A stretch of 64,000 bases of DNA from Chthonomonadales bacterium (GTDB lineage Bacteria; Armatimonadota; Chthonomonadetes; Chthonomonadales; CAJBBX01): the NCBI GenBank assembly GCA_020849275.1, contig JADLGO010000067.1, positions 62,001-126,000 of the forward strand, written 5' to 3'. Each line of letters begins with the position of its first letter. Position 1 is the stretch's first letter. The position numbers and the translations under genes are program-made. The notes under the pieces are model-generated. The model ran no database searches and was not told the DNA's origin. It saw nothing but the letters and a program-made list of their open reading frames with translations. Positions 26,898-35,012 of this stretch are shown here, piece after piece.

Positions 26898-28172
26898 CTA
26901 CAGGTCGGCCAGCACGGCGACAGCCTCGTCCACCGACTCCTCGAAGGCTCGAATGGCCGTTCCGACCTGCGCCTCGCTGATGATCACGGGCGGCTCGAAG
27001 CGGATGACGTGCGGGTTGTTGAGGGTATAGGCAGCGATCACTCCGCGGCGCGCCATGCCGTTGATCGTGAGCTCCGCCGCATCCTTCACGCGGAACTCAA
27101 CACCGATCAGCAGACCCACGCCGCGCGCCTCCGCGAGCGCGTCCGGGTGACGCTCGGCGACGGCGCGAAGGCCGGCCAGGAGCTGCCGGCCGCGATCGGC
27201 CGCGGCCCGCACCAGGCCGTCCTCCTCAATGACGCGCAGCGTCGCCAGGCCGGCGGCGCAGGCCAGCGGACTTCCCCCGAAGGTGCTCGTGTGAATGAGC
27301 GGGTTCGCGGCGAAGGTGCGCTCCCACACCTCCGGCGTTCCCATCACCGCGCCGATGGGCATCACACCGCCCCCCAGCGCCTTGGCGAGCGTCATGATGT
27401 CGGGTGACACACCCACGTGGTCTGCCGCGAACATGGCGCCCGTCCGCCCGAGGCCGGTCTGCACCTCGTCCAGGATTAGGTAGGCCCCGCGCTCGCTGCA
27501 CAGCGCGCGCAGCTTCCGGAGGTAGTCGGGCGCCGGGAGCCGAATGCCGCCCTCGCCCTGTACCGGCTCCACGATGAGGGCCGCAGTAGCGTCGTCGATG
27601 GCCGCCTCGGCCGCCGCGACGTCGTCGAACGGAATGTGCGCGAACCCGGGGACCAGCGGCTCAAATGGCTTGCGGAACAACTCCCGGCCGGTGGCGGAGA
27701 GCGCGCCCATGCTCTTGCCGTGGAAGCCTCCCACCGTGCAGACGACGCGCGCGCGGCCCGATGCCACGCGCGCCATCTTCAGCGCGCCCTCGACGGCCTC
27801 CGTGCCGCTGTTGCAGAAGAAGGTGTACCGCAGGCCCCGCGGCGCGATGGCAGCCAACCGCTCGGCCAGATCGGCCATCGGCTCGCTGAAGAAGGTCTTG
27901 CTCGAGAGCGCCATACGTCCGAGTTGGTCTCGCACCGCCGCCACCACGGTGGGGTGGGAATGGCCGAGCGTGAACACCCCGTAGCCGCCCAGGCAGTCCA
28001 GGTACTCCGCACCGGTCGCGGTGCGGAGGATGCAGCCCGAGGCGCTCTCCTCGACGTCGCCGAACCCGCCGAACTTCATCAGGCTCGCCAGGCCGGGGTT
28101 GACGTAGGCCTGGTACTTCTCGATCACCCGCTCGACGCGCGATTCGGCGTCCTGCGGGGGGTGCTGGCTCAT
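26898..28172 (-). CDS. Class III aminotransferase, putrescine/acetylornithine type
   Basis: A 424-residue PLP-dependent aminotransferase. Diagnostic stretches are [48 protein letters not shown] and the Schiff-base Lys in [18 protein letters not shown]. The N-terminal [18 protein letters not shown] is closest to putrescine (PatA-type) or ornithine aminotransferases. The exact amine donor is uncertain. The start ATG 28172 follows GGAGGAGG. No polyamine or arginine genes adjoin it. Confidence 0.88.
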   Translation of the reverse strand: MSQHPPQDAESRVERVIEKYQAYVNPGLASLMKFGGFGDVEESASGCILRTATGAEYLDCLGGYGVFTLGHSHPTVVAAVRDQLGRMALSSKTFFSEPMADLAERLAAIAPRGLRYTFFCNSGTEAVEGALKMARVASGRARVVCTVGGFHGKSMGALSATGRELFRKPFEPLVPGFAHIPFDDVAAAEAAIDDATAALIVEPVQGEGGIRLPAPDYLRKLRALCSERGAYLILDEVQTGLGRTGAMFAADHVGVSPDIMTLAKALGGGVMPIGAVMGTPEVWERTFAANPLIHTSTFGGSPLACAAGLATLRVIEEDGLVRAAADRGRQLLAGLRAVAERHPDALAEARGVGLLIGVEFRVKDAAELTINGMARRGVIAAYTLNNPHVIRFEPPVIISEAQVGTAIRAFEESVDEAVAVLADL

Positions 28173-28204
28173 GGGCCTCCTCCGTTCGGGCACGCGGGCT
28201 CGCC

Positions 28205-28426
28205 CTAACCCTCGACCTCGTCGTCATGCCGGCACGCCGGCACGCCGACCACGATCGTCTTGATGTCTCCGTGGGCCCGATGGGGCGTGCCCGGCCCGAT
28301 GAGCACCGTCACCACGCGCACGCTTGCCCCGCACTCCGAGCGCGCCGTGGGCGCCTCGCCGCGCTTGCGATGGGGATCGCCCTTCCACGTTGTTGCCCCC
28401 GGCCCGCGCGATCCGACAACGACCTC
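28205..28426 (-). pseudogene. Possible cupin C-terminal remnant
   Basis: Directly after the TGA of the nucleotidyltransferase, and in the same frame, an open stretch of 73 codons ends at a TAG (28207-28205). Its last 38 residues contain VLIGPGTPHRAHGDIKTIVV, which looks like the second half of a small cupin domain (PxGTPHR). It also has strongly G/C-biased third positions, like real genes here. No complete cupin start is visible. It may be a decayed gene or the lost tail of a fusion. Confidence 0.35.
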
Positions 28427-29404
28427 TCAGCGGTCCCGAAAAGCCTCCGGCACGTGCAGCGATGGCACCGCCAGCATCCGCACCAGGGCCGCGAGCATCT
28501 GCTCGCGGTACAGGGAGCCGACGGCCAGCGCCGCCTGGGTTTGCGCGTACCCGAACGGGATGCCGATGTCGTAGCGGTCGCCCACGGTCTCAACGGCCAG
28601 GTACCGCTCGCCGCGCTCGCGCACCCGCTCCTGCGCGCTGGTAAGCTGAAACTCGTTGTTCTCGCGCAGGTCGTGGTCGATTGCGTACCCCAGGGCCTCG
28701 AATATGCTCGGCGTGAGGACGTGCATGCCGAAGAAGCACAGATACATGCCCCAGAGAAGCCCCTCGACCCTCAGGTTCGCCTCGGCGTATTCGGCGAGCG
28801 GCTTCTCGCGGATGTGGTCGACGTCGTAGACGCGCGGGCTCTGCCCCACCAGGCGGCCGCGCACGGTGCCGAACAGGTGCAGAAGCTCCGTTGGCGTCTG
28901 CTGTACCGCCGATACGCTTGTCTGGTACGCCTCGTAGACGTCGAGAAGCTGGCGGGCGCAGCGGCGATCAGTTCCCGACGTGTAGACGTGGTCGCCGAGC
29001 ATCAAGAGAAACGGCTCGTCGCCCACGAACTCCCTGGCGCACCACACGGCGTGCCCATACCCCTCGGGCGAGGGCTGCTCCACGAGAGTCAGCCGGCACG
29101 CGATCTGGCGGATGCGCGCCGACTGCAGCAACGCCCAGTCCTTGCCCTGGAACACGCGCATCTCCTCGTCGGCGAGTGGCGCGAAATGCGACTCGATCTG
29201 CGCGCGGTTGTGCCGGTTGACGACGAGACACACCTCCTCGATACCGGACTCCAACGCCTCCTCGATGATGATCTGGATGGCGGGCTTGCAGATGCCATCC
29301 GTGTCCATCAGGGGAAGCATCTCCTTCTGGATCGTCGTGGTCGCCGGGTACATCCTCGTGCCGCGCCCCGCGGCCGTGATCACTGCCTTGCGCACTCGAG
29401 CCAT
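28427..29404 (-). CDS. Sugar-phosphate nucleotidyltransferase (GalU-like)
   Basis: A 325-residue nucleotidyltransferase that probably makes a UDP- or dTDP-sugar from a sugar 1-phosphate. The N-terminal motif AVITAAGRGTRMYPATTTIQ followed by KEMLPL is the NTP-binding signature. Metal-binding Asp is in LMLGDHVYTS, and the sugar-binding EGLLWGMYLCFFGMHVL and DRYDIGIPFGYAQTQ segments resemble GalU. Length is normal. It is followed in frame by a cupin-like remnant. No polysaccharide cluster is next to it. Confidence 0.87.
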   Translation of the reverse strand: MARVRKAVITAAGRGTRMYPATTTIQKEMLPLMDTDGICKPAIQIIIEEALESGIEEVCLVVNRHNRAQIESHFAPLADEEMRVFQGKDWALLQSARIRQIACRLTLVEQPSPEGYGHAVWCAREFVGDEPFLLMLGDHVYTSGTDRRCARQLLDVYEAYQTSVSAVQQTPTELLHLFGTVRGRLVGQSPRVYDVDHIREKPLAEYAEANLRVEGLLWGMYLCFFGMHVLTPSIFEALGYAIDHDLRENNEFQLTSAQERVRERGERYLAVETVGDRYDIGIPFGYAQTQAALAVGSLYREQMLAALVRMLAVPSLHVPEAFRDR

Positions 29405-29439
29405 GGTGCGGTCCTGCCGGGGCGCGGGCCCCGCCTCCT

Positions 29440-29970
29440 TCAGCGTTCGATGTCGATCGCGATGGCCTTGCCGTCAAGGCGCGCCAGATCGGTTCGCGCC
29501 GGCAACCGGAGCAGCGTGTCGCCGGTCACGGCGGCCTCGAAGCGCGCGCTCATCCTTCCGGTCCGGTCGGGCCCGGCGAAGCTGACGCTCGCTGTGACCG
29601 CGTTCGTGCCGCGTACCGATGCGTCCTCCTCCGTGGCCACCCCACCGCCCGGCCCGGCGCGCCGCCGAGCGCTGTAGTCGATCTCCCAGATGTGAGTCCC
29701 GCGCGGACCGCCGGGCGAGCTGAGCGGCGTCGCGCGCGAGAGGCGAAGCGTGCGGCCATCCCAGCTAGCCGCGCCCCAGTTGCGCTCGCCCACCACCGCC
29801 CACACCCAGTGCACCGCCTCACCGGTCCCCTCCACCTTGCGCGCAAGCAGGCGCACCTGCCCATCGGGCGGGAGCGCGATCGTGCCACTCGCGGGCGCGC
29901 GCCCGGCGGGCGGCCGGCAGCCGGCTGCGGTGACCGCGCACAGGCACAGCGCCCATCCCATGCCCCTCAC
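29440..29970 (-). CDS. Putative lipoprotein of unknown function
   Basis: A 176-residue protein with a short signal peptide and lipobox-like CAVTAAGC, giving a predicted lipid-modified Cys near residue 18. The rest looks like a beta-rich extracytoplasmic domain (HVWAVVGERNWGAAS-like strands, IWEIDYSARRR). I do not recognise the family. The GTG start at 29970 overlaps the TGA stop of the TPR gene (GTGA), so the two are probably coupled; an internal ATG at 29961 is an alternative. Confidence 0.65.
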   Translation of the reverse strand: MRGMGWALCLCAVTAAGCRPPAGRAPASGTIALPPDGQVRLLARKVEGTGEAVHWVWAVVGERNWGAASWDGRTLRLSRATPLSSPGGPRGTHIWEIDYSARRRAGPGGGVATEEDASVRGTNAVTASVSFAGPDRTGRMSARFEAAVTGDTLLRLPARTDLARLDGKAIAIDIER

Positions 29971-31079
29971 TTCCGTCTCACCCCCTCGAGGAACTTGAGC
30001 GCCTGCCCCAGGGCGGCCGCGTCCGGGCGGCCCTTACGTGCCTCCCGCGCATCTTCCGTTGCCGCGCGCAGATCGTCCGCGTCGCCCACGGCGGCAGCCT
30101 CCTCGTAGGCCTTCCGTGCCTGCTCCCACGAGCCCTGCAGCGCCAGGAAGAGCCCCAGGTTGTAACGGACGTAGGCTAGCCCCGGGTTAAGCTCAATCGC
30201 CTTGCGGCTGCTGACGATGGCGTCTTCCAGATGGCCGGCCCGGTACTGCGACCATCCCATGTTGCCCCAGACGACGGCAGCGCCCGGGTTCTCCGCCAGG
30301 ATGGCCCTGTACTCGCGGATGGCGTCCTCGCGGCGTCCCATCGTCTCGTAGGCGGCGGCAAGGGCGGCGCGCGCGTCGGGATCCTTGGGCGCCGCCTTCA
30401 GCATCCCATTCGCCTCGGTGACGGCCTCGTCGCACCGGTTGGCCGCGGTGAGCGCGCCGATCAGGCCCAGCCGGGCCAGGCGCAGGTCGGGCTGCACGCG
30501 CAGCGCGGCGCGGAACTCTGCGGCTGCCTGATCGCCTCGGCCGCGGTCCGCCAGGTACCTCCCGAACGCGAGGTGTACAGCCGGATCCACCGGGCTGTAG
30601 CCCACCGCGCGCTCGTAGCACGCGAGCGCCTCGGAGTGGCGCCCCGCGCGCGCGAGCGCGTCGGCGAGTGCGAGGAGCGGCCCGGGCTGCATCGGAACAA
30701 GGTCGACCGCGCGCCGCAGCACGGGCACCGCCTCCGCCGCGCGGCTCGCCTCCATCAGCACCCCGCCGTAGCCGATCAGTATCTCCGCCGAGCCGGGGTT
30801 GAGCTCGACGGCGTGTCGGTAGGCATCCGTGGCCTCGGGGAGCTTCCCAAGCGCCCGGTACGCCTGCGCGAGCCCGACGTGGGAGGCGATATCCCTGTCA
30901 CTGGCCTTCAGCGCCGCCGCAAACGCCTCGACGGCGGCATCCAGCTTGCCGGCCTTGAGCTGCTCATAGCCACGGTTGCGAAGCTCGTCCACGGTGTCGG
31001 CGCGCGCAACCGCCGGCCACGCGCACGCGATCACGCACACCATGGCGGCCGCGGCCGCCGCCGATCGCCAGACGCCCAT
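29967..31079 (-). CDS. Exported TPR-repeat protein
   Basis: A 370-residue protein with a signal peptide (to about 27, AVARADTVDE) and about nine tetratricopeptide repeats. The repeats show the W/L-G-Y-A-F-A-P pattern, for example YEQLKAGKLDAAVEAFAAAL, YRALGKLPEATDAYRHAVEL and YETMGRREDAIREYRAILAE. Such proteins are protein-interaction scaffolds in the periplasm or at the membrane. It is coupled to the downstream lipoprotein gene by GTGA overlap, so the two may work together. Confidence 0.87.
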   Translation of the reverse strand: MGVWRSAAAAAAMVCVIACAWPAVARADTVDELRNRGYEQLKAGKLDAAVEAFAAALKASDRDIASHVGLAQAYRALGKLPEATDAYRHAVELNPGSAEILIGYGGVLMEASRAAEAVPVLRRAVDLVPMQPGPLLALADALARAGRHSEALACYERAVGYSPVDPAVHLAFGRYLADRGRGDQAAAEFRAALRVQPDLRLARLGLIGALTAANRCDEAVTEANGMLKAAPKDPDARAALAAAYETMGRREDAIREYRAILAENPGAAVVWGNMGWSQYRAGHLEDAIVSSRKAIELNPGLAYVRYNLGLFLALQGSWEQARKAYEEAAAVGDADDLRAATEDAREARKGRPDAAALGQALKFLEGVRRK

Positions 31080-31105
31080 GTTCCCCTCCGCGGTTCCCGG
31101 CGCGC

Positions 31106-32101
31106 TCAGCGCCCCTGTCGCCGGCGGACGCCGTCATAGAGCGCCGCAAGCCAGATGACCGACCCGATGATGATCAACTGGAAGTGCGGGTGGACGCCCT
31201 TCAGGTCGCAGCCGTTCTGGATGATCGCCATCAGAAACGCGCCGATGAGCGTGCCCACGACCCCGCCCGAGCCGCCAGAGAGGCTCGTGCCGCCGATGAC
31301 GGTTGCGGCGATGGCCTGAAGCTCCAGCCCCGCCCCGGCCGTCGGCTGCGCGCCGCCTGTGCGGGCCACGTGGAGCACCGCCGCGAAGCCGGAAAGCAGG
31401 CCGGACAGCACGAACACGCTGATCGTGACGCGTCGGAGCGCCACCCCGGACAGGCGAGCCGCGTCCATGTTGCCGCCGATCGCGTAGACGTGGCGGCCCC
31501 ACGCGGTCCGCGCCAGAAGCAGATGCACCGCCACCGCGGCGAAGGCCATCAACAGCAGCGGGTACGGCAGTCCCTCGCGCGCCGGGGTACCCAGAAGCTC
31601 GCCCATGCTCAGCGCCTCGAACCCCGGCGCCACACCGCTGATGTTGGCGTCGCCGGCCACGAGGAGCGCCAGCCCGTTCGCCACGCCCATCATGCCCAGA
31701 GTTGCGATGAAGGACGGCATGCGCCCGAACGTGGTCAGAAGCCCGTTGGCGAGGCCGCAGGCCGCGCCGCTCGCACACGCCAGCGCCAGGCCGCCCGCAG
31801 TGCCAGTTCCGTGGAACACCATGCCCGCCGCCGCGGTAACGCCGCTCAGAGCCAGGACACGACCGACGGACAGGTCAATGTGACCGGCGATGATCACGAC
31901 CGTCTCGCCAATGGCGAGAATGGCGACGACGGCGGTTGACTGCACGATCGTGCGCCAATTGGCCCGGGAGAGGAACCCCTCGCCGCGAGCGGCGAGCCCG
32001 AGCACGACCACGAGGACCAGCAGAAACGCCAGTGGCGCGACGACGCCGCCCAGACGGCCCCACAGGGTGGGCCGTACCGCCGTACCGCCGCTGGCTACCA
32101 T
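31106..32101 (-). CDS. RbsC-type sugar ABC transporter permease
   Basis: A 331-residue permease of the ribose/monosaccharide family (BPD_transp_2). The conserved segment GHIDLSVGRVLALSGVTAAA is present, with GMPSF-like IATLGMMGVANGLALLVAG, YAIGGNMDAARLSGV (the EAA-like coupling loop) and GTSLSGGSGGVVGTLIGAFL. The start at ATG 32101 follows GGAGG and fits the family. An in-frame extension to ATG 32263 exists and could add 54 residues. No ATPase or binding protein lies nearby, so it is an orphan. Confidence 0.87.
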   Translation of the reverse strand: MVASGGTAVRPTLWGRLGGVVAPLAFLLVLVVVLGLAARGEGFLSRANWRTIVQSTAVVAILAIGETVVIIAGHIDLSVGRVLALSGVTAAAGMVFHGTGTAGGLALACASGAACGLANGLLTTFGRMPSFIATLGMMGVANGLALLVAGDANISGVAPGFEALSMGELLGTPAREGLPYPLLLMAFAAVAVHLLLARTAWGRHVYAIGGNMDAARLSGVALRRVTISVFVLSGLLSGFAAVLHVARTGGAQPTAGAGLELQAIAATVIGGTSLSGGSGGVVGTLIGAFLMAIIQNGCDLKGVHPHFQLIIIGSVIWLAALYDGVRRRQGR

Positions 32102-32283
32102 GAGGCCTCCATTTCCGGCCGCTACTGCCGCCGACACCCACGTCTGATGGCGCACCACGGCCGTCGCTCCGAGACGACGCGGGCCCGCCTGGAGGGTCTC
32201 CCGCAGCCAGATGACCCCACGCTCGCCGTACTCGCGGACGACGAACCCGTCGGGTGGGCGCATGGGCCGGGCTTCCCATCCCC

Positions 32284-32312
32284 ATGATAGCGCCCAACCG
32301 CGCCGGACGCAA
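32284..32312 (-). promoter_or_regulatory. Possible promoter of the RbsC-type permease
   Basis: Minus strand: -35 TTGCGT (three of six), 17-base spacer, -10 TATCAT (five of six). The weak -35 suggests activation or a chance match. The start would be near 32277, upstream of both candidate start codons. Confidence 0.35.
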
Positions 32313-32532
32313 GGGCGGCCGCGGCGCATCGGCCCGTCGGAGCTCTGTATCGCCATGCTTGTCCCTCAAACCAGTCGTGCGAGCTCAGGGGCCGGGCCAT
32401 GCTCGCCGCGAACGGCCTGAAGCCGGCCGCAACCGTCAACTCGCGCCGACAGCAGCCTCTGAGCCTTCGCCGACTCCAAACTCCGATTCGTCCGGGCGCC
32501 GGGCGCGACCACGCGCCAGTCCAACGCGTGAC

Positions 32533-32585
32533 TCACCGTCCGGCCGGCACTCACCGTCGGGGGCCGCATCACCGTCCGGGGCCGC
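32533..32585 (+). repeat. Three 18-bp direct repeats abutting a -35 box
   Basis: Units at 32533-32550, 32551-32568 and 32569-32585 each begin TCACCGTC followed by C/G-rich sequence; the second and third are nearly identical over GGGGCCGC. The last unit ends at the base before the -35 box at 32586. This arrangement is typical of tandem activator or repressor sites. The binding protein is unknown. Confidence 0.55.
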
Positions 32586-32615
32586 TTGACTTTTGCCGCG
32601 CCGCTATACGATAAT
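32586..32615 (+). promoter_or_regulatory. Promoter of the alcohol dehydrogenase/flavoprotein pair
   Basis: -35 TTGACT (32586-32591), 18-base spacer, -10 GATAAT (32610-32615), each five of six to consensus. Transcription would start near 32622, about 60 nt before the dehydrogenase ATG. Confidence 0.6.
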
Positions 32616-32681
32616 GGGCGATGGGCCGCCCGGCCACCGGCTCGCCTCTTCCGCCCGCCGGGTCGCCCGGAGGAACCCGTG

Positions 32682-33791
32682 ATGGTCACCGCACCGTCGG
32701 GCGCGCTCCCCGCCACGATGCGCGCCCTGCAATGCATAGCGCCCGGCGACTACCGGCTCAAAGAGCTCCCGGTGCCCGAGCCCGGGCCAGGCGAGGTGCT
32801 CGTGCGCGTCGAGGCGTGCGGCATCTGCGCCTCGGACGCCAAGTGCTTCGCGGGCGCCCCGCTCTTCTGGGGTGACCACGACCGCCCGCGCTTCGTCGAG
32901 CCCCCCGTCACCCCCGGTCATGAGTTCATCGGCGCGGTCGTCGCGCTCGGCGAGGGCGCGGCGGAACGCCACGGCCTGCGCGTGGGCGACCGCGCTATCT
33001 CCGAGCAGATCGTGCCGTGCTGGAGGTGCCGCTACTGCCAGATGGGCAAGTACTGGCTCTGCGCGGCCAACGATGTTTACGGATTCCACCAGGCCGTGCA
33101 GGGGGGCATGGCCCCCTACATGCTCTTTCCCCAACGCTCCCTCTGCTACGCCGTGCCGCGCGGTCTGCCACTGGAGCGCGCCGCCCTGATCGAGCCCCTT
33201 GCCTGCTCGATGCACGCGGTGGAGCGCTCGCGCATGGAGCTGGGCGACGTGGCCGTGATCGCGGGCGCCGGTACGCTCGGGCTGGGCATGATAGCCTGCG
33301 CCCGGCTGCGCAATCCCGGCCTTCTCGTGGCGATCGACCGCAATGACGCCCGTCTGGAGGTCGCCGCCCGTCTGGGCGCGGACGTGACGCTCAATCCGGA
33401 TCGTGAAGACGTCGTGGAGCGCGTCCGCGGCATGACGGAGGGCTACGGCTGTGACGTCTACATCGAGGCGACCGGACACCCGGATGGCGTCAACCAGGGG
33501 CTCCACATGCTGCGGAAGGCCGGCACCTTCGTTGAGTTCTCGCTGATGCCGCGCGAGACGTGCACCGACTGGTCCATCATCGGCGACGCCAAGGAGTTGA
33601 CGATCTACGGCGCCCACCTCGGGCCGAACTGCTATCGCAAGGTGATCGACTACCTGGACCGCGGCCTCCTGAAGGTCGACGGCATCGTCACCCATCAGAT
33701 CCCGCTCGATGGGTATCGCGAGGGTTTCGATATGGTTCACTCCGGCCGCGAGTCGATTAAGGTCCTCCTGCGACCGCACCAGGGAGCGTAG
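32682..33791 (+). CDS. Zinc-dependent medium-chain alcohol (polyol) dehydrogenase
   Basis: A 369-residue MDR-family dehydrogenase. The catalytic zinc site is in ACGICASDAKCF and TPGHEFIGAV. The structural zinc Cys cluster reads CWRCRYCQMGKYWLC. The nucleotide-binding motif is VIAGAGTLGLGMIACARL. The set resembles polyol dehydrogenases such as erythritol/threitol or sorbitol enzymes, but the substrate is inferred only. ATG 32682 follows CGGAGGA. A promoter with direct repeats lies upstream. The next gene starts six bases after its stop, in the same frame. Confidence 0.87.
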   Translation: MVTAPSGALPATMRALQCIAPGDYRLKELPVPEPGPGEVLVRVEACGICASDAKCFAGAPLFWGDHDRPRFVEPPVTPGHEFIGAVVALGEGAAERHGLRVGDRAISEQIVPCWRCRYCQMGKYWLCAANDVYGFHQAVQGGMAPYMLFPQRSLCYAVPRGLPLERAALIEPLACSMHAVERSRMELGDVAVIAGAGTLGLGMIACARLRNPGLLVAIDRNDARLEVAARLGADVTLNPDREDVVERVRGMTEGYGCDVYIEATGHPDGVNQGLHMLRKAGTFVEFSLMPRETCTDWSIIGDAKELTIYGAHLGPNCYRKVIDYLDRGLLKVDGIVTHQIPLDGYREGFDMVHSGRESIKVLLRPHQGA

Positions 33792-33797
33792 CAGGAG

Positions 33798-35000
33798 GTG
33801 GGGTACGACGCGATCGTGGTGGGAGCCGGGCCGGCCGGCTGCGCGGCGGCACTGGGAGCCGCGCGCGCGGGGCTCTCCGTGGCGCTCGTGGAGCGCCACA
33901 CGCTCCCGCGCCACAAAACGTGCGGCGGCGGCATGCCGATGGTGATGGGTGGCCTGCTGCCGGCCCTCCGGCCCGAGGGCATCGTGGAGGCCGAGGTGGG
34001 CGCCATGCGCCATACCTTCGCCTTCGACGGGCCGGTGCTGGCCGAGATCAACCCGGCGGGAGCCGAGGAGCGCCTCACGCTCTGGATGGTGCAGCGTTCC
34101 GTGTTCGACCAGGCCCTCGCGCGGGCCGCGCAGGAGGCGGGCGCCCAGCTCGTGGAGGGGGCGACCGTGCGCGAGGTCGACATCCGCCCGGACGGCGTAG
34201 CGCTGCGCGCGGACCTGGCCGGCGGCGGCCACTGGCAGGCGCAGGCGGCCGTCGTGGTCGGCGCCGACGGCGCGAACGGCGTGGTGGCGCGCGCCGTCGG
34301 GCTGCGGCAGCGTCGCATCCTGGCCGTGGCCCTGGAGGTGGAGCAGGCGCACCGTTGGGGTACCGGGCACGAGACCCTGCGGCCGGACGTGCTGCACCTG
34401 GACTTCGGCGCCGTAGAGCGCGGCTACGCCTGGATCTTCCCCAAGGGCGACCACCTCAACGTGGGGGCCGGCATCTTCCGGCCGCGCCAGGGCGGGCGAG
34501 GCGACGGAAGGATCCGCGAGGAGTTGTGCCGCGCCGTCTTCGCCTACATGGAGGCCCTCGGCGTGCCGCACGACCCGGCGGCGACGCGTTTCCACGGCCA
34601 CACGCTTCCGCTCTGGAACGGAGCGGAGCCGCTCAGCACGCGCGATGGCCGGGTCCTGCTCACCGGTGATGCCGCCGGCCTCGTTAACCCGATGTTTGGA
34701 GACGGCATCTTGAACGCCGTGCTGAGCGGACAGATCGCCGCACGATGCCTGGCCAGCGGCACGCCGGAGCGGTACACGCGGATCATCCATCATGAGATGG
34801 CGCGCAACCTGGATGCCGCTCAGCGGCTGGCCCGCGTGTTCTATGGCTGGCCGGCCCTCTGCTACCGCCACGGCGTCACGCGCCCCGGCGCTACGCGCAC
34901 CGCCGCCAGCCTGCTCTGCGGCCGCGCGGCCTTCACCGAGGTGTCGCGCCGTGCCCTGCGGCGCCTGAGCCGACTGCTTCCTCGCGTGGCCCCGGCCTGA
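33798..35000 (+). CDS. Geranylgeranyl reductase-family FAD oxidoreductase
   Basis: A 400-residue flavoprotein of the geranylgeranyl-reductase family. Members saturate prenyl chains of lipids or quinones. The FAD motif is YDAIVVGAGPAGCAAALG, followed by RHKTCGGGMP (the GGR-type substrate loop) and LLTGDAAGLVNPMFGDGI. The only start before the FAD motif is GTG 33798, yet the Shine-Dalgarno-like AGGAGG (33793-33798) overlaps it. The previous gene's TAG stop lies in the same frame just nine bases upstream. Coupled re-initiation seems likely. Confidence 0.85.
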   Translation: MGYDAIVVGAGPAGCAAALGAARAGLSVALVERHTLPRHKTCGGGMPMVMGGLLPALRPEGIVEAEVGAMRHTFAFDGPVLAEINPAGAEERLTLWMVQRSVFDQALARAAQEAGAQLVEGATVREVDIRPDGVALRADLAGGGHWQAQAAVVVGADGANGVVARAVGLRQRRILAVALEVEQAHRWGTGHETLRPDVLHLDFGAVERGYAWIFPKGDHLNVGAGIFRPRQGGRGDGRIREELCRAVFAYMEALGVPHDPAATRFHGHTLPLWNGAEPLSTRDGRVLLTGDAAGLVNPMFGDGILNAVLSGQIAARCLASGTPERYTRIIHHEMARNLDAAQRLARVFYGWPALCYRHGVTRPGATRTAASLLCGRAAFTEVSRRALRRLSRLLPRVAPA

Positions 35001-35012
35001 CGAGCGGCGCCG

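Larger units (their letters stand above)
32102..32681. other. Divergent intergenic region, rbsC-like and alcohol dehydrogenase genes
   Basis: About 580 bp between divergent genes. The left part (32102-32263, minus) stays open in frame with the permease and looks partly protein-like, so it is either an N-terminal extension or a remnant. A weak minus promoter sits at 32284-32312. On the right are three 18-bp direct repeats and a plus-strand promoter. I see nothing in 32313-32530. Confidence 0.55.

Noticed and set aside
28427-28429. Stop of the nucleotidyltransferase as a second recoded UGA
   Set aside because: No Cys is expected at this place, the protein is already of full length, and the downstream tail is only partly protein-like.
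32102-32263. N-terminal extension of the RbsC-type permease as real coding sequence
   Set aside because: The GGAGG site and family N-terminus point to ATG 32101. The extension has no known counterpart, so it is only mentioned as an alternative.
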